Positions 47,625 through 60,800 of a DNA stretch of 64,000 nucleotides are shown here, in pieces. The notes under the pieces were generated by a model that saw only the letters and a program-made list of their open reading frames with translations, ran no database searches and was not told the origin of the DNA. Each line of letters begins with the position of its first letter. Positions within the stretch are counted from its first letter, which is position 1. Origin of the DNA: Neurospora tetraspora (taxonomy: Eukaryota > Ascomycota > Sordariomycetes > Sordariales > Sordariaceae); assembly GCF_033439725.1 (NCBI RefSeq), contig NW_026944386.1:2790001-2854000 (forward strand). The letters run 5' to 3'. The position numbers and the translations under genes are program-made.

Positions 47625-49685
47625 TGGCTTGGTACCCAACTGTTGCGAGATCTATGGATGGATCTACCAGAGGCAACGAGTCCGAGCTTCAGGTGATTGA
47701 GCAACCTAGTCAACCAGTTTGGATTGTATGTATAGTCCTGGTAGTACGTGTAAGAGCGGCTCGTGGGCATTTGTTTTGGCCTTGAGGAGATAAGATGAAC
47801 GGGGAAGCTGAGTGAGGCGAAATAGTAGGATGGTTCATGCATAGCGAAGTGCAAGCAGCACTTGATAGCGTCTATCAAAGTCAACTTAGACAGTGGTAAT
47901 GGCTTAGTAAATACTACAAAACAGGCTCACAATTCCTGGATTCTATGTATGTGCCCCCCCGGACTTGTGCATACGGTACCATGGTGAAATTAGCAGGCGA
48001 GTTTCAGGGCAAACCTTTTGAAGGTTCTAACAATCCAAGTATCGAGATCAAACAACCACGTCCCTATGACTCCATCACGATAAATGGCCTAGACCAGATC
48101 AACAATGTACTTTCCCCTGAGCCCTCGTCCTTTTTTTGTCTTGACTTTGGATATCGCATGCGTAAAGCTACGTCAACGACTCAAGCCTCGAAAACCAGGC
48201 TCACCAATCACGTGCCGTACCATCTCCGATACGGTTACACGGGCGGCCTCTTCCTCTCTCTGCTATCCTACCATCCAATGGGCGATGGAGATCGTTGTGA
48301 AGTTATATTATAGTTGTGTCGTTGATATTAAGATGCGAGAGTCATGAATCACCATCTGCTGGGATGACATGGTTTTGGACGTTCAGGGTAGCATCCGGGG
48401 CTAGCGCAAATCCCGTTCCAAATTGTACGCTCTTGCCCTGGAACGTTCGTTAGCTCGAGACTTCACTACGCACTCTGCAAAACGCAACCATCACTCAACC
48501 AATTCTCATGCAAAAAGTAGGTTGGTATCAACCCAATGCGTTTCAAGGGCTTCATATACTCTCTCGAATTTTTTCCTTCAAATGTGGTTGTCCCGTTATT
48601 TTCCTGTGTTGTTTTGCGAACCCCTGTCACAAGAACCGCGCTAACGAACGAACCAATATTGAACTGTAAGATTGAGTTTGGTGTGTCAGTATTACAGTAG
48701 TGCGGCACTGGGGACGATAACTTAGAGACGTTAACGATTTTGGGGTTGATGTTCGCGGAGGATCAACGTAGACATGGAAATAAGATGCTTCAAGATGACC
48801 GGACGCTCACACGCTGTCAGTCATCTTTCTCGGAGTAACTGCTAAAGTGGCGTCTTCGGGCTACGCAAATAGGGCTCTTCTACTCCCTCCCACTTTACGT
48901 GACGTCAGCCGTTTGATGCCTCCTCTTGTCCTCTTTTTTTTTCGTACTTTTTGCAACTTAATTTTCGAACTTGGGGATGGGATAGATAAGTCCATTTGTT
49001 TCTATTCGATGCTGTATCTATGATAGTTGCAAACATAAGCGAAGAAGCGAGATGCCGTAGTACATACCAGAGCGCCTTGAGAACCTAAACGTTCATCAAC
49101 GAAGACCAGAAGGTGCTAGCTAAGTGTGGATTCTACGACCCGGACGTAAAAAGTGGAGATGGAATGACGGCACTGCGGTTGTGGGGTGATGACAGAACGC
49201 CGTTCGGGTCGAATGGAGTGCGGTGCCTGCGGCTCGGCGCGCAGGGCTGAAAATCTGGTCTCGACAAGGGTTGGGTTCGCCTTGAAACTGGAACTTTGGA
49301 GTCCACGAGTCCACTGACTGTGGAAATTTCTTTCCATTCCATCGGCCCGGGGAATGCTGGGGCATGTTGTCAACGCCCTATCGATGGAGTATGAAAGCTG
49401 TTGACTTAGCTGCACATGGCCATTTTGCTAGGCGGTCTTACTACCATTAGATGCATTAGATGGTCGAAAGTCGGTTTACTTCATTTAAACCGTTGTAAAG
49501 GTTGATGGCCAAACTTGTAAACCGTTGGCAATTTCAACCACCTAACACATTAACGGCCTGTTTTTTTTCCGGCGGTTTAAGCCATTCGATAGCCACCTCA
49601 CAGCTTAGAAGATTCTAAATGGTAGTTCAATGGTCTGGAAAAAGTAAAAGGTTGGGAGACGCTTCAGAAGCCAAGATCCTAGAAG

Positions 49686-49743
49686 GCAAGAGGCTTCAAA
49701 AGGCAAGAGGCTTCAAAAGACAAGAGGCTTCAAAAGGCAAGAG
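49686..49743 (+). repeat. 17-bp tandem repeat, about 3.4 copies
   Basis: The unit GCAAGAGGCTTCAAAAG is repeated three times with one substitution and then a partial copy; a diverged copy precedes it (CGCTTCAGAAG). Confidence 0.9.
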
Positions 49744-52232
49744 CGACGATGGCCACCTTTCACCACTATAAGGCCAACCTCGAAGTAAAAACTTTGCACT
49801 TCTTCTTTTTCTTCCTTGCAACCAAAACCTCTAAGTCAGCCAGAGTGAACCGGATAGCCCATTCACCAAGTCATTATCATCTTCCAAGTGGAAGTTGCAA
49901 CCAAGTGGCATTGCAAAAGCAATGCCTTGGTAAATAGACTACCCGGCTCTCTCGCTCTCTATCTCTCTTCTTGTTGGCTAAAGAAGACAAAGCTGGGCAA
50001 GGAATTCAAGTAGTCAAGCATCAATGTGACCGTAACCGTGACCGTGACTATGACTGCGACTAAAAGCGAAAAGAAATGCCCAGGTATTTGTATTTAAGAC
50101 TTGGGGATTCTCAGACGTCTGACTTTTCCGACCGCTCCCCGACCGCTTATTTTTGGGCAGACGTGTGACCGACGGTCTACCTCTGGAGCGACCGTTTATG
50201 CAGTTAAACCGCTGTCACAAGGTAAACCGGTAATTATTTGACTAAGAAGTAAGACGTCTAAAGCAGTGCAACCGTCGGTCGACCGTCAGGGGACCGTCTG
50301 GGCTTTGGGGGTTCCGCAGCTAAGGAGTTAAGGTTCATTCATCCTTTCCTTCTTGCACTTCAAATGGAAATGTTGGACATGTCGATACTAGGAGAGAGGA
50401 GGAACAGTGACAAGCACGGGTGTCTGGATGTCTTATCCCTATGGAATGGAAGTTTCGGTTCTTACAAGCTGGATTTAAAATCATGATGGCGTTGTCGCGT
50501 GATCTTGCAAGATCCGTTCGACTTGCCAGTTCCATTGTTAGTGTTCGTCCCATCCCTTAACATTTTCGTCCTGCAGATATTGGATGATGGATGGGTTGAT
50601 GAGGAGCTGCGATTCCGACCTTTCCGATGCGATGCCCGACCGAGTCGACAGACTGAGTACCTGCCTTCCTGCGGGAGATGGACGCACGTCACTGTTGTCT
50701 GGTTCAAAGGTCTCGAGACTTAATGGCAACATCGACACAAACGATGTTACACTAGCAAGGTACGGTTACGGTATTGTAATAGGTACTTGCCCTCTGATTA
50801 CGTAACCGCCAAGTGCATCTGCCGGCATTAGTGCAACTTGCGGCAGCCACCCGCCGACCGGTCAACGACACTACTTTCCCTCAGGCACTTCGCACGTCGC
50901 ATCCATCATCGTGATCCAACACCGCAGGCGTCCGACAGCCAAGGGCGCCAGGGCAGGTTGTGAGTGCAGAACGACACGGAAGCCGCGGGATCTTGGTCAG
51001 ATGCCCGTGGCTGCCCACCCTGGAAGCTTCCATGGTTTGAGGCTCGCTTGACCAACAACCACCGACGTCTCCGACCCAAATTAAGTCCTCAGGACAACCT
51101 CAAGGTACGTAAGGCTGACTCGGTGAGGCTGTCACGATCTCTGCCAGAGTTTTACCATCACGGCCGACAATCATGAGCTCCTCCTGCCCCGATCGCGCTC
51201 CGAATATGCCGATGTCACTAACGCTCACAGGAAAGGACCAGGGGAGCGGATTTCGAAGGGCTGGCGATCAGTCACTTACACCAGAGATGCCGTATGCCAA
51301 GACAAGCCCTTCATGCAAGGAAACGCGATAATCGTTTCAGTCCGTCATCGTTGACAACACACAACAGAACAATATTGGGAAGGGAAAGCTCTATTATCTA
51401 TGCAGGCCAAAGCGGCAAGCAAGGGACACGGGCAAGTCTGGTCATCCAATGCAAAGTGCAGGCAGTGCCTTGGAGCACCAAAGCGGGTGAGCAGGGTGAG
51501 CTCCAGTGAGCCGCCCTGTAGCTATCTCCAGCCAAACATACGACCACCATGCAAGCAAAGTCCCGGCCTAACAAAGAAAGGTGGGATCCGAGGTTGGTTT
51601 GTTTGGGTTGTTGTTGGTCCAGTGGTTGAGTGGTCCAAGTCGGTGCAAACCCTGGAGCTCCCAAGAGGAAGAAGGAAAAATGTGTGTGTTGCGGCCCGGA
51701 GCAGGTAGTCCGGCTCCGCTGTATCATCTCGTCACGACTCTCATCTCTTTCAATATCCAGACCACGTTATTGCTAGGCAAAGCTACGGGGGTAGATCGAC
51801 AGGGTCTATAAACAAGCCAATCGGCGGTACAAGCGAACTAATGTCGCGAGCAGCGTGTTGGACGGATCATGTTGTCCGGACTCGGTCATGGATCGGCTGT
51901 TGTCATCCCTCTTTTGCACCTTCCCAACAGTGAACTCACCACCCTTGCTTTGTTGCAGGTACGGTACATCTTTTGCAGTTACGTACTTGACTACCGCTTA
52001 GGAGTTGCTACGGTACTTAAGCTCGGTGCGCCGGTGCGGCTGCTGTCGTCCCTCCTTCGTCCCTTCGCCTTACGGAACAATGACACCGGAAAAGGCGGGT
52101 TTCGAGAACTTTCCCATCAAGCCTTCCCAAGTGATGTGACCAATGCTATCTCCGGGCCCTGCAAGCAGATGTCATCCAAACATCCAAGGCAGGCCAGACC
52201 GGAAAGCACACATCTCCCCAGCCTGCATCTCC

Positions 52233-52240
52233 TATAAAAG
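52233..52240 (+). promoter_or_regulatory. TATA box of the opsin-related gene
   Basis: TATAAAAG lies 204 bp upstream of the start codon, followed by a pyrimidine-rich start region, consistent with a strongly expressed or stress-inducible gene. Confidence 0.6.
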
Positions 52241-52443
52241 TCTCCAGTCTTGCCTACATCTGACCCAATCCTTCTCAGTCCATCATCAGAGTTCGTGCAA
52301 CACTTCAACGAAGCATACACTTCTCACCAACTTAGCCATCCTTACCGGGAAACGAGCAAATCAACGAGTTATCTCGCTCCCGTTTAGTGTACGACTAGCA
52401 CCAGCAACCGTTACACCTCGCCACCCGAATCATCGGAACCACA

Positions 52444-53386
52444 ATGGCGATTCTACTCCCACGCAACGACGTCTTGAACGTCCATCCCGCTCCTCAGGGC
52501 CAGCACCTGAGTGAGCACGGCTCGGATTGGCTCTGGGCTGTTACTGCCCTCTTTGCACTCAACACAGTAGGTTCCCCATCTCATCGGACGCTCATGATCA
52601 TATTCCTATGCTGACCCATCGTTTCAACAGCTCGTCCTATTTGCTCTCAAGTTCAAGGCCAGCCGCGGTGAACGCCTCTGGCATTACATCTGGATCGTCA
52701 CCAACCTCGTGGCTACCCTCGCATACTTTGCTATGGCGGCTAACCTCGCCTGGGATGTGGTCAGCCAAAGGAACCAAGTCCGTCACCATGGTCCTACCCG
52801 CCAAATTTTCTGGGCCAAGTATGTCCTCTGGGTCGTCTCTTTCCCCGCGGCCATTCTCGCCATGGGCATCCTCTCGGGCGTCTCTTGGGCCACCATCGTT
52901 TTCAACATCTTCCTCTCCTGGATCTGGGTCATCGGCTATCTCGTCGCCACCTATGTTCCTTCCAACTACAAGTGGGGCTTCTTTGCCTTTGCCTTCCTTG
53001 CCCACATCTTCCTCGCCTTTGAGACATTGTTCCGCGCCCGCCGCTCGGCTAACCGTGTTGGTATCAACCGCGACTACATGATGCTCTCTGGCTGGACCAA
53101 CCTCCTCTGGCTCCTCTACCCCATTGCCTGGGGCGTCTCTGACGGCGGCAACGTCATTGGTGTCACCAAGAGCATGATCTTCTTCGGCATTCTCGACGTC
53201 CTCTTCATCACCACTCTCAGCTATGCCTTTGTCTTCCTCAGCCGCCGCTGGGACTACAGCCGCCTAAACATTGCCTTCACTCAGTATGGACGCGTCCCCA
53301 TCGCCGGTACTTACCCTGAGAAGCATGCCACCACCGGCCACCACTCCGGTGAAACTGCTCCTCAACTCGCTGCTCCTGCCGTCTAA
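52444..53386 (+). CDS. orp-1: Opsin-related seven-helix membrane protein (ORP-1/Yro2/Mrh1/Hsp30 class)
   Basis: Exons 52444-52566 and 52631-53386 (64-bp intron with CTGAC branch site) give 292 aa. Seven hydrophobic helices follow the microbial-rhodopsin plan. In the helix G motif LDVLFI the residue aligned with the retinal Schiff-base lysine (LDVSAK in bacteriorhodopsin) is Ile. In helix C, YVLWVVSFPAAILA replaces the proton-acceptor Asp with Leu and the proton-donor Asp with Ala. So it cannot bind retinal covalently or pump protons like NOP-1. It belongs to the opsin-related Yro2/Mrh1/Hsp30 group of plasma-membrane stress proteins, whose biochemical role is unsettled. Helix F keeps the WxxYPxxW aromatic pocket. 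The C-terminus is a short cytosolic tail. The symbol follows Neurospora usage. Confidence 0.88.
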
Positions 53387-54540
53387 GCAATGCACTACTT
53401 CTGAGGGTCTTGCCATCAATCATTTAGGTGTACGGCATCACAACAGATGACCCTATTCCAGCCTGCTCGCCCTTAGCTGGTTGAGCACCTGGGAAAGATA
53501 TCAGCTACAAGACTTGTTACGACGAAATGACAATGCGCTCCTTTTTCCTGTCCGGTTACGGTTCTCGTTTTGTTTCAATGCACAACGATACCCCATACAT
53601 TCGCTCGCTTTTGTGTTTTGGCGATATGAGTAAGGAGGATAGAGGTTACGATATGGGATGGATATACCACGAAAGGGCCGTCGGTTGGCTACTGTGGAGG
53701 AAGGATGAGGGTGAAGGATATTGGTCGATATCACTACGGAGTTGGAACGCATGATGGGATGGCTGTTAATGAATAATGGAGTAGATGGGGGAGGCATTCC
53801 ATGCTATAGACAACTCGGGTAAATATTTAATAACATGATTCGTATGAAAACTCATTGCTGTTTCTGGTTGTAGTTTTGTCGCTCCTAGCACGGTGTGAAT
53901 GTCGAATCTCATTATGACTTGTGCAATTTTTATTTGTTGGACATGCTTGATCATGTCCCCAGCATACCGTGATATCTGTCTTGGTGATGGACCACACTTG
54001 CTGAACATAGTGGAACAATGGGAAGAACCTAACAGACATCTGTATCCAGGTATTTGCCTTCAACCAGGTGTGAACTGGTCGAACCTCGGTGAAGACTTCA
54101 GAAATGGAGCTTTGTCACTGCCCGTCGGTATAAAGGTAGAAGAGCACGTTGTTGTCATATTTTTTTATATGCAGCCCGTTTGGACTGGACAAAATTGGGG
54201 CCAACGGGGGAGACAGAAAGCTCTAGAGACCCGCTGGGAGCCTAGGAGACGTGGTGCCATCTCACTTAGGCGCCTTCGCTTACGTCTACACTTGCACTGC
54301 AGATCTTCTGGGTCCATGATGTGGATGTCGTAGGTATGAGAGAGATGCGGAGGTGCGAAGGTACCTTGTGGAATGAGTAGGAAGTGGAAGGTAGGTAGCA
54401 AGCAGGCAAGTCAGATAAGGAGGTTGGTGGTGCCTTTAGATGATGGGCAGAGTAGACTAGGGTGATGTCACTCTTAGATCTCTCTCTCTTTTCCGTTCAT
54501 GATTGTACTTGCCTTACCTTCCGCGGTCAATAATGTTGTC

Positions 54541-54567
54541 TTTTTTTTTTTTTTTTTTTTTTTTTTT
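54541..54567 (+). repeat. 27-nt poly(T) run
   Basis: An uninterrupted run of 27 T. No adjoining retroelement body or target duplication was seen, so it is treated as a homopolymer. Confidence 0.9.
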
Positions 54568-56131
54568 GGCACAGAGGAAAGACTGATGTGATCCCGCTTG
54601 ATACAGGTAGTAAGTAGTAGTATGTAGCAATTCCCACATCACAGTTTGAAAGTGAAAGGATTCATTCAGTTGGGTACCGGCCTGTTTTTAGCTCACGGCT
54701 AGTAATACATATCTCTCCACCTCTCTCACAACCAGCAGGAACTACATAAGAGAGACGACTGGAGACAGACGGGAGCTCTGAACAACTTTCTCCCCCAGTG
54801 CCCACCTCCACCAACCAACCGACAATTGTCGCACAACATGCATGTCCACGGGTGTAATGCTACGTTATCTGCCGCTTAGGTAACAGGAATAGACAACGTA
54901 CTATACTCCATTACCACTACCGGCCGGAATACTGCCATACCATCAGAGCGGGAGTGGCTTGGTGAGTAAAGGAAGAGTTATACCATTTCTTGGGTCCGAG
55001 GTAGATGATGGGTGGTCGGAGGGTGGAAGTGGAGGTTGTTGTCCGCTGCAGTTTAGTACATATGATAGAGGGTGGTGGTATATCGGTGTTGGATACCACT
55101 GCCGTGGTCTTGTCAACATGTGAGATGACTGCATCACGAAGGTTTTCTTGGGATTGCCCATACCGGCAGACATGGTGAGTAAAATTTCGTCTCTGGTTGT
55201 GAAATGTGGGAAAGAACGACTGCCCCTGGTGGTGTGATCGTTAGGTATGTCTGGAGTAAAGATGAGGAAGGAGCGAAGGTAGAACACAAGGAAGGGACCA
55301 ATACCGTGTGATGAGTCCTCCGAATTTCAAATGGAAGTTATCAACGGCTACATATAGGTACCAATGTATGTGCCTAAGTAGCCACCCAGCCTCCATCACC
55401 AACTCCTTCTCTCTCTCTCTCTCTATCTCCTCTCTGCACTCTTCTCACTTCCCTTCCCTTTCTTTGCCTCATAGGTACCTACACATCCCAAGATGACCCA
55501 CCGGTATTACCGACAAGCCCTGCATCTACCCACGCACCACCCACGTCCACCACGTTTTCTATAAATTGCCCAAGGATCAGGGTCAAGCAGCCTTCAAAAG
55601 TTCGAAAGCAAACAACCTCCTACATACCTGTAACCTACAGGTATGTAGGTATCTTCCCTCACAGTGTCAACACATACATGGACAGACACACGTTGGCAAA
55701 CTCTAAGACGGTAACCTCCGTCGGCGGGAAGAGTGAAGTGGACTGGACGCAATTGTGTTACATGACATGGAGACAGACGGAACGCTTACATAGGTAGCCG
55801 TGGGAGTGTAGGGTTGGTACATAGGCGGTAAGGTAGTTAGTTAGGTATGTACCGTCTTTTAATGTGGTTATCCGTACCCGAGAGTCCGCGGTAAGTGGAT
55901 TTGTTCTCAGGAGCGGGTAGATGGGGGTGAATAATTCCGTGTTCGAGTTAACGAGGTAGGTATGTCGTTATGGTATTTGGGTCTTTGGTTGCGGTTAAAC
56001 GGCTGTGGCTTTTGTGTGTTGCTTCCTTTGCTTATGCTTGAAAATATAAACTGTCATAGTTTGATGTGGTGATTCCTAACGGCCGAAACAAAACGTACCT
56101 CTATAGAATGTGGATGATAGTCAGAGAGCCT

Positions 56132-56318
56132 TTGAGTGACTACCGCTAATACTTATCCATAAGAGATTTACCAAAGGCACTAGCTAGGAAAATGGGATAA
56201 CCCTATTGGATTGATGCCTCATATGCACTAAAGCCGCCTTGCATATGCAGCTTCTCTTACCAAAACTGCCAGGTTTAGTAAATCTCTTATGACTGAGTAA
56301 AAGCGGTACTCAGTCACC
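56132..56318. repeat. Imperfect inverted repeat (small MITE or hairpin candidate)
   Basis: The left arm at about 56132-56171 and the right arm at about 56276-56318 are reverse complements over roughly 35-40 bp with mismatches and a small gap. They share ACCGCT, TACT and a perfect CATAAGAGATTTAC inner block. The spacer is about 105 bp and non-coding. No clear target duplication was found. Confidence 0.6.
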
Positions 56319-57844
56319 CTTAGTATTGATGGCTTGCACTTTACCTAGTCTCACTGGTCTGGAAAAGTAATGTGCACAACGGTAGATAATCCGAGCAAGA
56401 CGGATAGTTCCATCGAACTCGTTTGAACCGACTACCCATCTTTTTCTTCATCCATTTTGTGCAAGATATAAGAACATCCGATACCTACTCTGATACTGTA
56501 AACCAAGCTAGCATCCCGTCCCTTGCCTAAGCAAGCTTCCTCTCTTTCGGGCCCGAGGGACGACGATCCCGTGGTCGAATGTAAGCCACAGCTTCAGGCT
56601 GAAATTGGAATGGGTTGGACCGTCCCGGTTCGTTACTGTGTCGTTCTACCCCTGCGAATAACAAGAGGCCACAACAATGTAGTGTAGCACCAGTTACCGT
56701 CTCTTAACGGAACGTGGTGCGGCCAATGGGAAAGGTCTAAGTAGAAAACATGCAATGCGTACAAACTAGAAATCATGTTGAAGAAGCATGTTTGAATGGA
56801 CCTTGGTAAGTCAGAGAGTGAACGAGTGGTTTTTGGTAAAGGTGAAGGAGGAGTATGTATGTACGTACCATCGAGATCAATCAACTGGGACAAGGCCACG
56901 CCACAGTAACGCCTTATGGTTGAACGGTGTTGCCCTCGACGGAATTCTCCGTGCGTTTGTCTTGCAACCAAGACGGTTTCCGTCTTTCACGGTGTTTGGT
57001 TCATGATGGGGTTGGTTGACTGTTGTTGCTGTGTCTGTTTATGCTTGTACACAACCTTGACTAGGTACTAACTCTTGTAAACCATCGTTCTGGGACTGGG
57101 CCATGATCTAGCGGTTGAGAGTCTTGTCTGACATCCGTCACAGTAACCGCCTATAGGGGTGCTATCTCTTGTGTTTTTCCCTCTCTCTTTTCCGCGAGCT
57201 GGTGATCGTTGAGGAAAAGCCAAACCGAGCGTGCAAAGAGTCCTTGTTCAAACCACAAGAGGCACCGCAAGCACCACGACTCTTCGCGGGTCGTTGATTG
57301 ATTGATTAATTGCCTACCCTCCATGTTCTGCACTGAAGATCGCAGGTCTCGTGTTCTTTAAGCCATGGGCTTGGGGGCTTGCAGTGCGTACAGTGGAAAC
57401 TGCTTGTACGTGGGGGACGGGCCCCCATCTTATCCATATGGTAGATGAACCGGTATCGTTTCAAACCTCCTTGAAGGCAAGCAGGACGAAGTAGAAGGGT
57501 AGTTGTTGAGAATCATGGCTTGAGTTCTTGCTGTAACGATTGAACCTGTAGCGATCCTCAGTCCGTTGACTGGCTGACCGTAAGGTAGAGAATCTGAGAA
57601 GCTGATGACAAGTGAGCAATATCAATGAGTCCCTCCAAATTTCCTGTATCGAGGACGTTCCCGTGCCAAAGATATCCGGAATGACTTGACGTTTCTTTGT
57701 CGCGTGTACTGTCAAGCCACTGGGCCAGGCACGCACAGGCCAGGCGAGGCAGGCATAAGCCAGACTCCAGGGAAGGAAGTACCCAGTACGGGAGGCACTG
57801 GGAGTACATATATTTCCCCTCGGGTCGGCCAAGTTCCTAGCCGG

Positions 57845-60800
57845 ACTTAGCTCGGATTATTAATCTATATATATTGTACGGCATGCCTATAATACCCTAA
57901 TAGTAGTGCGCCATTACGTATTAAATATGTAGAATAAAATTATCGTCGAATTAGATTGATTGATTTTCTTTTTTCTTTTAATTCGGAAAGGGATTTTCAC
58001 TAGCCCTCTTTAGTAACGAGGCACTAATCGAATTAAATTAGGACTAAAATACCCCGCCTAATACATTCGTACTAAATAAAACGCGGACTTTTACATTTAA
58101 CATATTATCTCGTACTTAAGGAAATCAAATACTATCGATTATTCTTAAAATTAATATAAGTTTACTATCAATTTATTTCGAATTTAGCTAAATAATCGAT
58201 AAATATTTATAAGCCCGTCAAATCCTCAGATTCTATTTTAATAGATAGCTTCAATCCTTACTCCTTAAGGAAAATAACTTCAATTTTACTAGACATTTCG
58301 AACCTACCTTCGAACTTAAAGATCCCATTCTTAATAGCAAAGAAAGGTTCCCAATTAAATAAAGTACCAAAAAGAATTCGTTTCCTGAATTCCTAAGAAA
58401 TTGACGATAGTAGATTAAATAAGGCGTCCTTACGAAAATTCCGGTACTTACTACGTAGTTTAAAATACAAAGCGCTCTAATATATTAATTTATTAAAAAA
58501 TAACCTAACCCTCTTATTAATCTACGTTAAGGCTATAAGTACACGCTTTCCTAACCCTAATTACTTCTAACCGATTTACTTTAAATACCTAAACCTAAAG
58601 GCAATTTAGTTAAAACTCCAAACCCCTAAAAACTCCTCTATTCCTTATTTATTAGCGAAAAAACCCCGTAAAACCTCTTCTATAAATTCGAACGTTTTTA
58701 ATAATAAATTAGAGAATAATTCGAAATCTAAGAGTTAAACTAATAGTATAAAGAATAATAGGAAATTGTCGTCGAGTACGCTGTCTGCCTAATAATAGAA
58801 TTCTAGCAATAAAAAGCCGGATTTTATTATTAAACCTAATTTAAAGAAGTAAAACGTAATCGCTAAACCGAATTTATAGAACGTAGGCGTTAAAGAGAAT
58901 TTGAAAAAGCTCGTCGTTAAATAGAGTTCGACGAAACTTAACGTCGTCGAACCGAACTTAAAGAAATTTAACATCGTCGTTAAATCGAATTTAAGGAAGT
59001 TTGTTAAACCTAGATTAAAAAAAATTAACGCCGTCGAACTAGATTTGAAGAAGTTCGTCGTTAAATTAAATTCGACGAAGTTTAACGTCGAAAAAATTAA
59101 TACTAAGAAGCCGAATTTCGAGAACTTCGGAATTAGGAAATTAATAAGGACGGAGATATTAGAATAACCGGAAACCTAATTTAGATGGAAATCGTCGCTC
59201 TTATAATAAAGATAATCGCCGAAATTATAATTAGAATTCTTCCTTTATTATCCGGCCACGGCATTAAAATATTAAATATTAATTATTTTTAATCTATTAT
59301 TAATTTCTATTAATAGAGTTTAATTAAATAGAAAAATAATTAAATATTTAAACGTCTACACCTCTATCGATAAATTGAAATATTAAACTCGCAATTTTAA
59401 TAACGATAGAGAAATTTAAATCTGTTACGTTTAAACCTAATATTTTTTAGGCCCCGCTTTAACGTAGTATAGCTATATCCTTTTTAAAACCGACCGTTTA
59501 CTATTAGAAACGGCGTCTATCGACGCTATTTACGCGAAATTGAAAAATAGATTTAAATCTACCTATTTAATAATATTAATTAAAATTAAAAAAGCTAAAT
59601 TTATATTTTAGGACGTATTTAACAGTAAGGATATTTAAACCTTTATTTAAATTACTATTCGTAGCACTAAAGGCTATAATTCCAATTCGTTTAGTTAATT
59701 AATAGCCGTCTTCGAAGCCTTTAACCCTAATATCTAATTAAATTTAACGAAACCTAATTCGGAGTAAACCATTAATTCGATAATAAAAGAACTCGAGAAG
59801 AAAGAAAGTATTATTAGGGGGTAGGCATTCTAACGGTACTATAACCGAAATTTAATTCGTAACCGTTAAGTATCGAATTAAAACTAGAAACAAATCAGTT
59901 ATTAGAATAATAAGCCATCAAATAATTATAATTAGAACTGGAATACTAGATACCCAAACTAGGGTTACTAGAATTAAAAGAATTAAAGCTAAGCTTAGGG
60001 ATATTAAAATTAGATTTAGAGTTTATATTAGAATTCAAAATACTAGAATTAGACTTTATATTAGAATTAGAATTAGAATCGTTCGCCCGGCTACCAAAAT
60101 TAATATAGTAACTAAACCGCTAATCGTTAACCGAATCTAGTTCCGGAAAACTGCCGCCTCCTGGTACCGCCTACCGCTCCTAAAGCTATAAGGTAATAGT
60201 CTATATATTATAGGGATTACAACGATGCTGACTTATTTTACTAAACCCTGACCGTCGAAGACGCCCAAAATTACAAATTTGTAACTATAAATAGCTATAA
60301 TTATTCTAGACCCTACCCTAATATTAAATTACCAGTTAATCCTTCGTATTTCGAATCCGCATTGGATTATCCTCAAAACGATTAGAATTAGGGTAGTAAT
60401 AAATCGTTCGCTAACTTTATATCGACTTTAAAAATCGAACGTTACTATATTTACTTTAAGACTTTTAATAATTATAATAAATTAATATAGTACGTCTACG
60501 CTGTTTATTTAAAGTATTAATAGCCGGGACACTTTAGAAATGGTAGAGGCCCCGTATTAGCAATACCTAATTTAAAGGCCTTCTATAGTATAAGGATCTT
60601 AAATATTATAAACTAACCGTAGCTAAAACAACGGGGAATTAATAATAGTATTTCAATAGAAGCTCCTATATAAGTAAACCGACAACGAGTAAGCGTCGGC
60701 GGAACTAAACTTCCAGCCTCTCTAATCTCCCTTCTTATTGTTAAATCCGCTGTCGATAACAAATCGTCGATTAGTATAAATTTTAGTTTTTGTTTTTATT

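Larger units (their letters stand above)
47625..52443. other. 4.8 kb intergenic with small repeats
   Basis: No frame has a recognisable domain. It contains a 17-bp tandem repeat at 49686-49743, scattered AAACCG/GACCG-rich segments at 49.4-50.3 kb, and the promoter of the opsin-related gene at its right end. Confidence 0.5.
53387..57844. other. 4.4 kb gene-poor transition to the RIP-mutated block
   Basis: Several short frames (for example 53899-54333 and 56633-56971) show no domain and no splice pattern I can support. It contains a 27-T run, a CT microsatellite (about 55406-55427), many GGTAGGTA/TAGGTAC motifs between 55.3 and 56.0 kb, and an inverted repeat at 56.13-56.32 kb. Base composition is normal until about 57.84 kb. 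Confidence 0.5.

Noticed and set aside
53899-54333. 144-codon plus-strand frame downstream of the opsin-related gene
   Set aside because: No homologous motif recognised and atypical codon use; not listed as a gene.
54541-54567. Poly(T) run as a LINE/SINE tail
   Set aside because: No target duplication and no element body on either side could be seen.
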